The translations under genes and the position numbers were made by a program. A stretch of 64,000 nucleotides of DNA, from positions 21,109 to 85,108 of the forward strand of contig NZ_JRGL01000121.1 of NCBI RefSeq assembly GCF_000764655.1, written 5' to 3'. The DNA comes from Aeromonas aquatica. GTDB taxonomy: Bacteria; Pseudomonadota; Gammaproteobacteria; Enterobacterales; Aeromonadaceae. The notes under the pieces are model-generated. The model did not search any database and was not told the origin of the DNA. It worked only from the letters and a program-made list of their open reading frames with translations. Shown here piece by piece: positions 1 through 7,042 of this stretch (positions within the stretch are counted from its first letter, which is position 1; each line of letters starts with the position of its first letter).

Positions 1-2
1 TC

Positions 3-410
3 AATCTGCGCCAGGAGGCGGTGAGCATCGCCGGGGGCATCATCCTGTTCCTCATCGCCATCAAGATGATCTTCCCGACGCCCGGTGGGGTGACCGGGTT
101 GGCCGCCGGCGAGGAGCCCTTCCTGGTGCCCATGGCCATCCCCATGATCGCGGGTCCGTCCATCCTGGCCTCTCTGCTGCTGCTGGCGAACCAGGAGCCG
201 ACCCGGATGGCGGACTGGTCGCTGGCCCTGCTGCTGGCCTGGGGCGCCAGCGCCGTGATCCTGATGTTCTACGAGCTGTTCAACAAGCTGCTGGGTGAGC
301 GAGGACTCACCGCAGTGGAGCGGCTGATGGGCATGCTGTTGGTGATGATCTCGGTGCAGATGCTGCTGGACGGCGTGCACCACTATCTGGCGGTGACCGG
401 CCAGAACTGA
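3..410 (+). CDS. yhgN: MarC/YhgN family inner-membrane protein (3' part)
   Basis: This is the C-terminal part of an integral membrane protein; the 5' end lies outside the window and the frame is open from base 3. The visible 135 residues hold about four hydrophobic helices. The segments GGIILFLIAIKMIFP and AGEEPFLVPMAIPMIAGPSI closely match my memory of E. coli YhgN, a member of the MarC family whose function is not established. The closer paralogue of true MarC lies at 57972-58694, so the window carries two members. A clear terminator follows 24 bases downstream. Confidence in the family is high; the YhgN assignment rests on recalled sequence. Confidence 0.85.
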   Translation, partial: NLRQEAVSIAGGIILFLIAIKMIFPTPGGVTGLAAGEEPFLVPMAIPMIAGPSILASLLLLANQEPTRMADWSLALLLAWGASAVILMFYELFNKLLGERGLTAVERLMGMLLVMISVQMLLDGVHHYLAVTGQN

Positions 411-433
411 CCGTCAGCATGATGGCGTGAATG

Positions 434-462
434 AACGGGGCTGCACAGAGCCCCGTTTTTTT
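434..462 (+). terminator. Rho-independent terminator of yhgN
   Basis: A 7-bp stem CGGGGCT/AGCCCCG (436-442 with 449-455) is followed by seven T residues at 456-462. It lies just past the yhgN stop codon and before the convergent LysR-type gene. Confidence 0.85.
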
Positions 463-523
463 GCCTGTGAAACGGCGCACCGGCAGTCAGTGCCGACGCT
501 CAGGATCCTTCGGTCGCTGAGGT

Positions 524-1468
524 CTAGAGCTTGCTCATGATGAGGGCGAGCAGGGTTTCCCGCAGCCAACGGTGGCCCGGATCCTCCTCGTGACTCTGGT
601 GCCAGATCAGCAGGTGGGAGATGCTGTCCAGCGCGATGGGCAGCGGCAGCGGCACCAGCGGGTAGACCTGGGTCGCGTGGCGGGCATAGAGCTTGGAGAG
701 GGTCACTATCATGTTCGAATGCATCCCCATCCGCAGCGCCGCCTCGAACGAGGGCACGGTCGCCTCTATCCGGCGATAGAGATCCTGCTCCGCCAGCTTG
801 TGATCCAGCATCCAGCGATCCCGCCCCTCGCAGTAGGTCTGCACATGGGGATAGGCGAGGTAGCGGGTGAGATCCCATTCGGTTTCGTGCAGCGCCGGGT
901 GATCCTGCTGTACCAGGCAGGTGAGGTCATCGATGGCGAGCAACCGCTGGCAGATGCTGCCGGGCAGGGTGTCGAGCCGGTAGTCGGAGGTGATGCAGTT
1001 CTCCCGCACCGTGAAGGCGATGTCTACCTGGCCCTGGCTCATCTCGGTCAGGCTGTGCTCGGTCCACTCCTCGTAGCGCAGCCGGATCCCCGGCGCCTGG
1101 CGCTTGAGTTCGCTCAGGTAAAGGGGGGCGAACAGGGTGAAGGCGCTGTCCATGCTGGCGATGACGAACTCACGCTCGGTATGGGCAGGATCGAAATCCG
1201 GCGGCTGGATCAGGTTGTCCAGCGACAGCAAGATGGGCTGCAACTGCTGCTGCAGACCGAGGGCGCGGGGAGTGGGCTCCAGCCCGTAGGCGGAGCGCAC
1301 GAACAGGGGATCGTCGAAGGTGTCCCGCAGGCGGCCCAGGGCCTTGCTGACGGCCGATTGACTCAGGTGCAGGCGGCGGGCGGCCCGGCTGCCATTGCGC
1401 TCCTCCAGCAAGACTTGCAGGATAATCAATAAATTAAGGTCTATGCGCCCGAGCTGTTCCAGCAACAT
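524..1468 (-). CDS. yidZ: LysR-family transcriptional regulator, YidZ-like
   Basis: A 314-residue LysR-type regulator. The N-terminal winged helix-turn-helix (about residues 7-66) reads RIDLNLLIILQVLLEERNGS with LSQSAVSKALGRLRDTFDDP as the recognition region. The rest is an effector-binding domain. The C-terminal half (AYPHVQTYCEGRDRWMLD, PLVPLPLPIAL, LLIWHQ, HRWLRETL) parallels E. coli YidZ, a regulator linked to anaerobic nitric-oxide tolerance; here the target is unknown. I chose the ATG at 1468 because AGGAG sits 9 bases upstream; a longer TTG start at 1486 has no such site. It is divergent from the candidate sRNA promoter at 1509-1537. Confidence 0.85.
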   Translation of the reverse strand: MLLEQLGRIDLNLLIILQVLLEERNGSRAARRLHLSQSAVSKALGRLRDTFDDPLFVRSAYGLEPTPRALGLQQQLQPILLSLDNLIQPPDFDPAHTEREFVIASMDSAFTLFAPLYLSELKRQAPGIRLRYEEWTEHSLTEMSQGQVDIAFTVRENCITSDYRLDTLPGSICQRLLAIDDLTCLVQQDHPALHETEWDLTRYLAYPHVQTYCEGRDRWMLDHKLAEQDLYRRIEATVPSFEAALRMGMHSNMIVTLSKLYARHATQVYPLVPLPLPIALDSISHLLIWHQSHEEDPGHRWLRETLLALIMSKL

Positions 1469-1508
1469 GATATGAATCTCCTTCAATTCTTAGATGAATT
1501 TATACCAT

Positions 1509-1537
1509 TTGTTTTCATATCTTGGCGACCCTATGCT
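1509..1537 (+). promoter_or_regulatory. Candidate sigma-70 promoter for the sRNA at 1545
   Basis: A -35 TTGTTT (1509-1514) and -10 TATGCT (1532-1537) are separated by exactly 17 bases. Initiation would fall near 1544-1546, about 90 bases before a strong terminator. No open reading frame follows before that terminator. Confidence 0.5.
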
Positions 1538-1544
1538 CGAAACG

Positions 1545-1639
1545 TCTCACGCCGTTATGGTACTGCTACAGGATGTAGTAGTTGAGGGGGACAAGTAGCA
1601 CCGATTCGTACGGCGACCATGGGTCGCCGTATTTTTTTT
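1545..1639 (+). ncRNA. Candidate small RNA with a CAGGAUG hairpin loop
   Basis: A transcript of about 95 nt is predicted between the promoter at 1509-1537 and the terminator ending at 1639. It holds an internal hairpin CTGCTAC/GTAGTAG (1563-1569 with 1575-1581) whose loop AGGAT gives CAGGATG across the stem-loop. That motif matches the repeat element of CsrB-type RNAs bound by CsrA. A second GGA lies in GAGGGGGACAAG just downstream. The 3' end is a 10-bp stem plus eight U, typical of Hfq-dependent sRNAs. I do not recognise it as a named sRNA. The start is inferred from the promoter and the end from the terminator. Confidence 0.55.
1609..1639 (+). terminator. Strong rho-independent terminator
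   Basis: A perfect 10-bp stem TACGGCGACC/GGTCGCCGTA (1609-1618 with 1622-1631), loop ATG, is followed by eight T. It precedes the tatA-like gene and cannot belong to the divergent LysR-type gene, so it ends an independent plus-strand transcript. Confidence 0.9.
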
Positions 1640-1741
1640 GCCGATTGATTCACAAACTTGCACCTGCCTTGATTTCGCCCAACAATCGCTACGCGTTCTT
1701 TTGATACAAGCTATCGATATCAATCAGTCAGGAGCATCCCC

Positions 1742-1903
1742 ATGGGACTCGGTGGAATTCATATCTGGCATTTGTTGATCCTGCTCGTGGTCGTCGTTCT
1801 GGTGTTTGGTAGTAAACGCCTGGCCGGCGCCGGAGAGGATCTGGGCACCGCCATCAAGGATTTTCGCAAGGCCTTGCGTAACGATGATACGCAGCCGAAA
1901 TAA
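1742..1903 (+). CDS. tatA: TatA-family twin-arginine translocase protein (stand-alone)
   Basis: A 53-residue protein beginning MGLGGIHIWHLLILLVVVVL. It has the TatA layout: a very short periplasmic N-terminus, one membrane helix (about residues 8-21), the hinge FGSKRLAGAGEDLG, an amphipathic helix (GTAIKDFRKALR) and a short charged tail. TatA/TatE oligomers form the pore for folded twin-arginine substrates. TatA is usually encoded with tatB and tatC; neither is adjacent, so this is a TatE-like paralogue or a displaced gene. AGGAG lies 7 bases before the ATG. The next gene starts 14 bases downstream and is probably co-transcribed. Confidence 0.85.
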   Translation: MGLGGIHIWHLLILLVVVVLVFGSKRLAGAGEDLGTAIKDFRKALRNDDTQPK

Positions 1904-1917
1904 GTAGGAGTTGAATG

Positions 1918-2214
1918 ATGTCTGTAAAAGAGATAGTGCAGGAAACCTGTGAGAGCTGTGGCAGCATGGCCGAGATCGGCACCATCATAGGTGAGGGTGA
2001 CGAGCTGATGGAGCTGGTGATCGAGGCCGCGACAGAAGCCGATGCTCGCGCCAAGCTGGCGGCCTATGAGGCACTGGCCAAGCAGGTGACTGCCGAGGCC
2101 AGCGTCAGCAGCGAGCTGAGCCAGGGTGGCGAGGGCGTGATCCTCAAGGCTCGCCTGCAATTCACCTGCACCGCCGAGAAGCTGATCTTCGAGTTGCGTG
2201 CCCGCTCAGTCTGA
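1918..2214 (+). CDS. DUF406 (YfcZ/YiiS family) protein
   Basis: A 98-residue acidic protein. The N-terminal CESCGSMAEIGTIIGEGDEL and C-terminal segment GEGVILKARLQFTCTAEKLI match the YfcZ/YiiS (DUF406) family, whose members are about 90-100 residues and of unknown function. The two cysteines near residues 11 and 14 resemble the cysteine cluster near the start of YfcZ. Two ATGs are adjacent; the one at 1918 is 7 bases from AGGAG, whereas 1915 is only 4. It follows the TatA-like gene closely and is followed by a 10-bp hairpin. Confidence 0.8.
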   Translation: MSVKEIVQETCESCGSMAEIGTIIGEGDELMELVIEAATEADARAKLAAYEALAKQVTAEASVSSELSQGGEGVILKARLQFTCTAEKLIFELRARSV

Positions 2215-2225
2215 GCAATCTGATG

Positions 2226-2250
2226 ATACGGCAGGCCCGCCTGCCGTATT
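2226..2250 (+). terminator. Hairpin after the DUF406 gene
   Basis: A perfect 10-bp inverted repeat ATACGGCAGG/CCTGCCGTAT (2226-2235 with 2240-2249) lies 12 bases past the stop codon. It has only two T after the stem, so it may act as a weak terminator or an mRNA 3'-end stabiliser. Confidence 0.5.
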
Positions 2251-2337
2251 GACCCTGCAGCCGCAGCTCCCCGTTCTATAGTGAGTTATCCCACGGACGG
2301 CTCGCCCGATACGAGTCGGTCAACAGAAGGAGAGAGG

Positions 2338-3810
2338 ATGCGGCTATGGATCTGGGGCCTGTTGGCCTGCTGGTGTCTTCCTCTGCTGGCGGTGGATCCC
2401 CTGCCCCGGCCAGAGAGTACTCCTCCACGCGTAGTGGACGTCAAACCGAAACGCTTGCCCCAACCCGGGGACCTCGAACACATCCTGCAAAAAAAAGAGC
2501 TCAGGGCCCTGGTGGTCTATGAACGGGGCTTCTTCTTCTTCGACAAGGGCGCCCAGTACGGCATCCTGGTCAATCAGCTGCAAGGCTTCGAGCGCTGGCT
2601 AAACAAGACCTATCTCGCCAAAGAGAAGCTCAAGCTCAAGATCATCTACATCCCGGTCCGTCAGGACAAGCTGCTGGACTATCTCACCGAGGGGCGCGGC
2701 GATCTGGTGGCGGCCACCATGACGGTGACGCCGACCCGGCGTGAGCAGGTCACCTTCTCTGCTCCCATCATCTCGCCCATCGAGGAGTGGGTGGTGAGCC
2801 AGCGTGCCTTGCCCGGTTTCAACCGTATCACCCAGCTGTCGGGGCGGCGGATCTGGGTGCGGGCCAGCTCCAGCTACTACGAGAGCCTGCACCAGCTCAA
2901 CTGGCTGTTTCGCGAGCTGGGGCTGCCCCCGGTGTACATAGAGACGGTGCCCGAGTATCTGCAGGACGGAGACCTGATGGAGATGGTGGCCGCCGGCATC
3001 ATACCGCTGACCGTGACCGACAGCTTCAAGGGGCGGATCTGGCTCGACATGATAGGCGGCCTCAAGGCGCACAAGCTGATCCCGCTGCGAGACAAGGGGC
3101 GCAGCGCCTGGGCCTTGCGAAACAACAGCCCCGAGCTGCTCAAGGCGGTAAACGCCTATATCTCGGAGTCAAGCAAGCGCACCCTCTACAGCGACATGAC
3201 CCTGCGTCGCCTGCTGGCCCAGAGCGAGCAGATGAGCAACATTCTGGCGCCAGACCCGCTGGGGCGGCTGTCGACCATCCGCCAGGTACTCGAGACCCAG
3301 GCGGCCAAATACAGGCTGGACTGGCTGATGCTGGCGGCGCTTGGCTACAAGGAGTCGGGGCTCAATCCCAATATCGGCTCCCACGGCGGGGCGGTCGGCA
3401 TCATGCAACTGCTGCCGAGCACCGGCGGCGTCGTGGGGATCCGCGGGGCCCGACTCAGCAGCCTGGAGGGCAATGTGGAGGCGGCCTGCCGTTACCTGCG
3501 GCACATTCTGGATACCTATTTCAACGACCCCGGGATGGACAATATCAATCGTCATCTGTTCGCGCTGGCGGCCTACAACGCGGGCCCGAACCGGGTGCAG
3601 GCGTTGCAGGCCAAGGCCAAAGAGAGGGGGCTGGATCCGAACGTCTGGTTTGGCAACGTGGAGCAGCTGGTGGCCAACGAGGTCGGCCAGGGGCCCATCA
3701 ACTATGTCGGCACCATCTACAAATACTACGTGGCCTATCGTTTCAGTCTGCCTCAGCTGGAGGGCAAGTCCGAGGCTATCTCCGACGCCAAAGAGGCGGT
3801 ACAACCCTGA
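2338..3810 (+). CDS. mltF: MltF-like lytic transglycosylase with a solute-binding domain
   Basis: A 490-residue exported protein. An N-terminal hydrophobic segment (MRLWIWGLLACWCLPLLA) acts as signal peptide. A bacterial extracellular solute-binding family 3 domain spans about residues 45-290 (VAATMTVTPTRREQVTFSAP). A family-1 lytic transglycosylase domain follows: GYKESGLNP contains the catalytic glutamate, then GGAVGIMQLLPSTGG and AYNAGPNRV. These enzymes cleave peptidoglycan to 1,6-anhydromuramyl products at the envelope. MltF of E. coli shares this domain order and length. I chose the ATG at 2338, preceded by AAGGAG; an upstream GTG at 2281 would place hydrophilic residues before the signal peptide. 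It appears to be monocistronic. Confidence 0.85.
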   Translation: MRLWIWGLLACWCLPLLAVDPLPRPESTPPRVVDVKPKRLPQPGDLEHILQKKELRALVVYERGFFFFDKGAQYGILVNQLQGFERWLNKTYLAKEKLKLKIIYIPVRQDKLLDYLTEGRGDLVAATMTVTPTRREQVTFSAPIISPIEEWVVSQRALPGFNRITQLSGRRIWVRASSSYYESLHQLNWLFRELGLPPVYIETVPEYLQDGDLMEMVAAGIIPLTVTDSFKGRIWLDMIGGLKAHKLIPLRDKGRSAWALRNNSPELLKAVNAYISESSKRTLYSDMTLRRLLAQSEQMSNILAPDPLGRLSTIRQVLETQAAKYRLDWLMLAALGYKESGLNPNIGSHGGAVGIMQLLPSTGGVVGIRGARLSSLEGNVEAACRYLRHILDTYFNDPGMDNINRHLFALAAYNAGPNRVQALQAKAKERGLDPNVWFGNVEQLVANEVGQGPINYVGTIYKYYVAYRFSLPQLEGKSEAISDAKEAVQP

Positions 3811-4043
3811 GCATTACCCTGAGTGCTGACTCTGATGAGCGGCGCCGGGGGCTTCCCACCCTTGATCCCGGTGTTGCAGATACCAGGGGGCAAGTGGCCT
3901 GGCCGGGGTGGGATCCGGTTGGCTGGCCTGGGGCCTATGGCACAGAGAGGGGCGGTCACAGAGTTCCATGGTCGACTCCTTGGCTCGTGGCGATCGGGGG
4001 GCTGTCCGGGTTATGCCATGGCCCCATGACAAGGAGATGACGC
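3811..4043. other. Intergenic stretch without an identified feature
   Basis: About 230 bases between the MltF-like gene and the cardiolipin synthase gene. I see no convincing gene, terminator or strong promoter. AAGGAG at 4031-4036 is the ribosome-binding site of the next gene. Confidence 0.5.
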
Positions 4044-5300
4044 TTGATCCCCGCCGAATTTGCCCTGCTCGACGATCCTGCCATGGCCCTGAGGGTGCGC
4101 TGCCAGCTGATCCGTGGGGCCCGCAGCCGGATCCAGGCCCAGTATTACAGCTGGGAGGAAGACAATAGCGGCAAGCTGCTGTTGTCCGAGCTGCTGCATG
4201 CGGCCAGGCGCGGGGTGCGGGTGCAACTGCTCATCGACGACCTCTATGCCGGCGACAACCGTTTCCTGGAGGTGGTGGCCCATCAGCCCGGCATCGAGGT
4301 GCGGCTGTTCAATCCGTTCTGGTTCAGGGGCTGGCGTCCGCTGGCCCTGCTGCTCGAAGGCCTGCTCAGCTTTAGACGCATCAACCATCGCATGCACAAC
4401 AAGCTGTTGCTGGTGGATGGCTGCCAGGGGGTGATCGGTGGCCGCAACATCGGCGATCGCTACTTTGGCCTGGGAGAGGCGCCTCACTTCATCGATCTGG
4501 ATATCGTCTGCCGGGGGGCCCTCTGCCAGCAGGCCGGGCAGGGCTTCAGTCTGTATTGGCAGAGCCGCTGGAGTCGCCCCATCCGACGCCTGTGGCGACG
4601 CGCCCTGCAGCCTGCCGAGATAGCCGCCGTGAACGACTTCCTGCTCACCTTGACCGAGCCGGCGGTGGCTGCCGTCTACGATCTACCCGCCAGCCTGTTC
4701 GACGACGAGCCCGTGCCCCTGTGCTGGCATCAGGGTCAGGGCACCTTCTGGTTCGATCGCCCCGGCAAAGGGCTGATCTCCCGACCGACCATGGCAGTCG
4801 AGTTGGGGCGCAAGCTGGCCGGCAACCGGGGGGCGCTGCGGTTGGTGAGTCCTTACCTGATCCTGACGCGCGGGCTGCGCCGTCGTCTCAAACGGCAGCG
4901 GCAGGCGGGGGTGAGCATCGGGATCCTGACCAACTCCCTGGCCAGCACCGATGTGCCGCTGGTATATGGCGCCTATCGCCGTCATCGCCCCTGGCTGGTG
5001 CGGCAGGGAATTACGCTGTTCGAGCTGGAAGGGGATGCGCAGAGCCTGCATGCCAAGCTGATCCTGATGGGAGAGGAGGAGGCACTGCTCGGCAGCTTCA
5101 ATCTGGATCCCCGCTCCCTGATGCTCAACACCGAGCTGATGTTGCACCTGCGTTGCCCCGCGCTCTGCGCCGAGTTGCAGCAGTGGCTGACGGGCTGGCA
5201 GCAGGCCGCCGTGCGGCGGGATGCACCTCATCCTTCGGCGCTGCGACGCCTGCTGGCCCGGTTGAGCAAGGGGTTGTCGTCACTGCATCCCTGGTTGTGA
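4044..5300 (+). CDS. Phospholipase D-family cardiolipin synthase-like protein (ClsC-like)
   Basis: A 418-residue protein with two PLD half-domains. The first HKD motif is HNKLLLVDG (H118, K120, D125), followed by GGRNIGDRYFG. The second is HAKLILMGEEEALLGSFNLD, in which the expected aspartate is replaced by glycine, although the downstream GSFNLDPRS typical of ClsC/YmdC is kept. Family members join phospholipids into cardiolipin at the inner membrane. No membrane segment is obvious, as in ClsC. The start is a TTG at 4044, 7 bases after AAGGAG and 3 bases after an in-frame stop; no ATG upstream is possible in this frame. Substrate is inferred. Confidence 0.8.
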   Translation: MIPAEFALLDDPAMALRVRCQLIRGARSRIQAQYYSWEEDNSGKLLLSELLHAARRGVRVQLLIDDLYAGDNRFLEVVAHQPGIEVRLFNPFWFRGWRPLALLLEGLLSFRRINHRMHNKLLLVDGCQGVIGGRNIGDRYFGLGEAPHFIDLDIVCRGALCQQAGQGFSLYWQSRWSRPIRRLWRRALQPAEIAAVNDFLLTLTEPAVAAVYDLPASLFDDEPVPLCWHQGQGTFWFDRPGKGLISRPTMAVELGRKLAGNRGALRLVSPYLILTRGLRRRLKRQRQAGVSIGILTNSLASTDVPLVYGAYRRHRPWLVRQGITLFELEGDAQSLHAKLILMGEEEALLGSFNLDPRSLMLNTELMLHLRCPALCAELQQWLTGWQQAAVRRDAPHPSALRRLLARLSKGLSSLHPWL

Positions 5301-5493
5301 GGGCCAAGCTTGTGCGAGATCTCGCAAAGCCTTGTGCGCCATAGAAGACATTCGTTGCGAGGCGATGTCGAAATAATGCCATATCGCATTGTTTTTAATC
5401 ATTTTGTGCCAGGACCTGAATCAGGTGGCCCTCAGAGTGATTGCATAGTTGTCTGCAAAAAATGGTTTTTTATTTTATTTAACTGCGTAGTAT

Positions 5494-5697
5494 TTCAACT
5501 GCAAGGACAAACACGGTGGCTGGTCTGCCGTGTGGGTGAAGGTGATGAGGGTACTTGGTCGGTCGGATTGCTCCGGCAGACGCCCGGATCGGGAGCGGAA
5601 ACCCGTGAAGCGGCATCGGTACCCCTTATGGCCGGATCCCAATATGGAACATGCTATTTGCGAGGGGGTGACATGCGAATGTCGCCCCACTTTTTTA
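5494..5697 (+). ncRNA. Candidate structured RNA, unidentified
   Basis: Downstream of an AT-rich stretch with a possible -10 (TAGTAT at 5488-5493) is about 200 nt of GC-rich sequence. It contains complementary GGGTAC (near 5547) and GTACCC (near 5620) that could close a large domain. It ends in a strong terminator. It matches none of the riboswitch or sRNA families I can recall (c-di-GMP-I, cobalamin, TPP, 6S and 4.5S were considered). Both the start and the function are uncertain. Confidence 0.35.
5665..5696 (+). terminator. Orphan rho-independent terminator
   Basis: A 10-bp stem (5665-5674 with 5679-5688, one T-G pair) has a GCGA tetraloop and is followed by AC then six T. It is 365 bases past the cardiolipin synthase stop, so it probably ends a separate transcript. 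Confidence 0.8.
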
Positions 5698-5719
5698 TCG
5701 CGTCCTGTCGCCCTGTGCC

Positions 5720-5746
5720 CATAAAAAGACCGCCAACGGGCGGTCT
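5720..5746 (-). terminator. Terminator of the desaturase gene
   Basis: A perfect 8-bp stem AGACCGCC/GGCGGTCT (5727-5734 with 5739-5746) is followed, on the minus strand, by TTTTTAT. It lies 28 bases past the desaturase stop codon. Confidence 0.85.
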
Positions 5747-5773
5747 CGAATATGGGACATCACATGGACGGTA

Positions 5774-6892
5774 TCAGGCGATGCCGGCCAGCAATCGGCT
5801 CCAGTTGCGTTTGCCGGCGAGGAAGCCATCGCGCAGATTGCGATACTCCAACTGCAGCTTGAATCTATCGTAGCGGGCCAGCGCCGTGCGTTTGCGCTGC
5901 TCCAGCAGCCGCTTGCGGCTGGCGTAGTAGTGCTGGAGCTGCAGGCTCAGCTTGTCGTACTCCTCTTGCAGCAGTGCCTGCCACAACTCCCGATCCTCTT
6001 TCTTGCGCAGCTTCGCCTTTGCGCGTTTAAGCTGCATCTCCAGCTTGGCCAGCTCTATGCGCTCCTCGGGGCAGGCGCGCAGATCCCTGGCCAGCCCGCA
6101 CCAGGCGGCGCTGCGGATCAGCCACTTGGTGGGATCGTACTGCCACCAGCGGATGCCGTTGCGGTAGTCGTTCTCGAACAGGTGGTGGAAGTTGTGATAC
6201 CCCTCGCCGAAGGTGAAGAAGGCCAGGATGCCGTTGTCCCGAGCGCTGTTGCGATCGGTGAAGGGCTGGCTGCCCCAGATGTGGGCGAGGGAGTTGATGA
6301 AGAAGGTGGTGTGGTGGGTCATCACCATGCGCAGCACCCCGGCCAGCAGCAGCATGCCGAGCAGATCGCCGTGGACCAGGCCAAGCAGCAGCGGGATGCC
6401 GATGTTGGTGGCCAGGGTCAAGGCCAGATAGTGCCTGTGCTGGAAGGCGACGATGGCGTTGTTCTGCAGATCCCGCACATTGCTGTAGTCGTGGTAGATC
6501 TCGCGCTGGTATTCCCGCAGCATCCAGCCGATGTGGGAGTACCAGAAGCCGCGGCCCGCGCTGTAGGGATCCTTCTGGTTGTCATCCACGTGACGGTGGT
6601 GACGGCGGTGATCGGACGACCAGTGCAGTGCCGAGTTTTGCAGGGCGAGGGCACCGCCGATGGCGAAGATCCATTGCAGGATCGGGTGTGCCTTGTAGGT
6701 CTTGTGGGACCAGAGTCGGTGGTAACCGGCGGTGATGGAGATGCCGCAGTAGCAGAACAACAGCAGGAAGCAGATCCACTGCCAGAGGTCGTAGCCGTGA
6801 GTCATGCCGTACCAGGGCACGGCGATCAGTGCCGCCAGCCCGGAGAGGGCAAACAGCAGGGTGTTGCTCATGATGATCGGGGGGCGGTCCAT
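5774..6892 (-). CDS. Membrane acyl-lipid/acyl-CoA fatty acid desaturase
   Basis: A 372-residue membrane protein with the three histidine boxes of delta-9 type desaturases: HRLWSH (near residue 59), HRRHH followed by HVDD (near residue 94) and HNFHH (near residue 237). These bind the di-iron centre that introduces a double bond with O2. Four hydrophobic segments flank them. The C-terminal 100 residues are highly charged and coiled-coil-like (LEMQLKRAKAKLRKKEDREL), longer than in minimal desaturases. The start ATG has AAGGAG 9 bases upstream; a second ATG 7 codons in is also possible. It is divergent from fabR, with a FabR-type operator at its transcription start. Confidence 0.9.
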   Translation of the reverse strand: MDRPPIIMSNTLLFALSGLAALIAVPWYGMTHGYDLWQWICFLLLFCYCGISITAGYHRLWSHKTYKAHPILQWIFAIGGALALQNSALHWSSDHRRHHRHVDDNQKDPYSAGRGFWYSHIGWMLREYQREIYHDYSNVRDLQNNAIVAFQHRHYLALTLATNIGIPLLLGLVHGDLLGMLLLAGVLRMVMTHHTTFFINSLAHIWGSQPFTDRNSARDNGILAFFTFGEGYHNFHHLFENDYRNGIRWWQYDPTKWLIRSAAWCGLARDLRACPEERIELAKLEMQLKRAKAKLRKKEDRELWQALLQEEYDKLSLQLQHYYASRKRLLEQRKRTALARYDRFKLQLEYRNLRDGFLAGKRNWSRLLAGIA

Positions 6893-6909
6893 TTTACTCG
6901 GCTCCTTTC

Positions 6910-6927
6910 AGCGAACAGCTGTTCACT
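6910..6927 (-). promoter_or_regulatory. FabR-type operator
   Basis: The 18-bp near-palindrome AGCGAACAGCTGTTCACT (perfect 12-bp core GAACAGCTGTTC at 6913-6924) closely resembles the FabR-binding palindrome I recall from fabA and fabB promoters (AGCGTACA-type arm, TGTTCGCT-type arm). It sits directly downstream of the -10 of the desaturase promoter, where a bound repressor would block transcription. The neighbouring gene encodes FabR. The resemblance is recalled, not computed. Confidence 0.65.
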
Positions 6928-6956
6928 ATTCTCCATTGAGCCGGAATGCGGGTCAA
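6928..6956 (-). promoter_or_regulatory. Candidate promoter of the desaturase gene
   Basis: On the minus strand TTGACC (6951-6956) and GAGAAT (6928-6933) are spaced by 17 bases. Transcription would begin within the FabR-type operator and run into the desaturase gene. Confidence 0.55.
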
Positions 6957-7042
6957 TGGTAAAAAAGTCGGAGACAAACCTGATCCCGGCCCCCCCTTCG
7001 GGTTATCATTTGGCCTCGCTAACCTCAAGGTGACTGTATTTC

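Larger units (their letters stand above)
5301..5773. other. 473-bp intergenic region with an AT-rich part and two terminators
   Basis: The first 190 bases are AT-rich compared with the surroundings (poly-T tracts at 5466-5480). The second half is GC-rich and structured, ending in a plus-strand terminator (5665-5696); a minus-strand terminator for the desaturase gene follows (5720-5746). Frames open across this region have no ribosome-binding site and no recognisable protein. Confidence 0.6.

Noticed and set aside
572..1432. Long open frame antisense to the LysR-family gene
   Set aside because: Its protein is low-complexity (Gln/Gly/Val/Leu-rich), as expected from the complement of a high-GC gene, and it has no domain.
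5494..5697. Possible hammerhead ribozyme (GTGATGAGG) or known riboswitch
   Set aside because: The GAAA partner and stems of a hammerhead are absent, and conserved cores of c-di-GMP, TPP, cobalamin, FMN and SAM riboswitches could not be found.
5310..5873. Plus-strand frame of 187 codons after the cardiolipin synthase gene
   Set aside because: It crosses two terminators and runs into the 3' end of the desaturase gene on the other strand; no similarity or ribosome-binding site.
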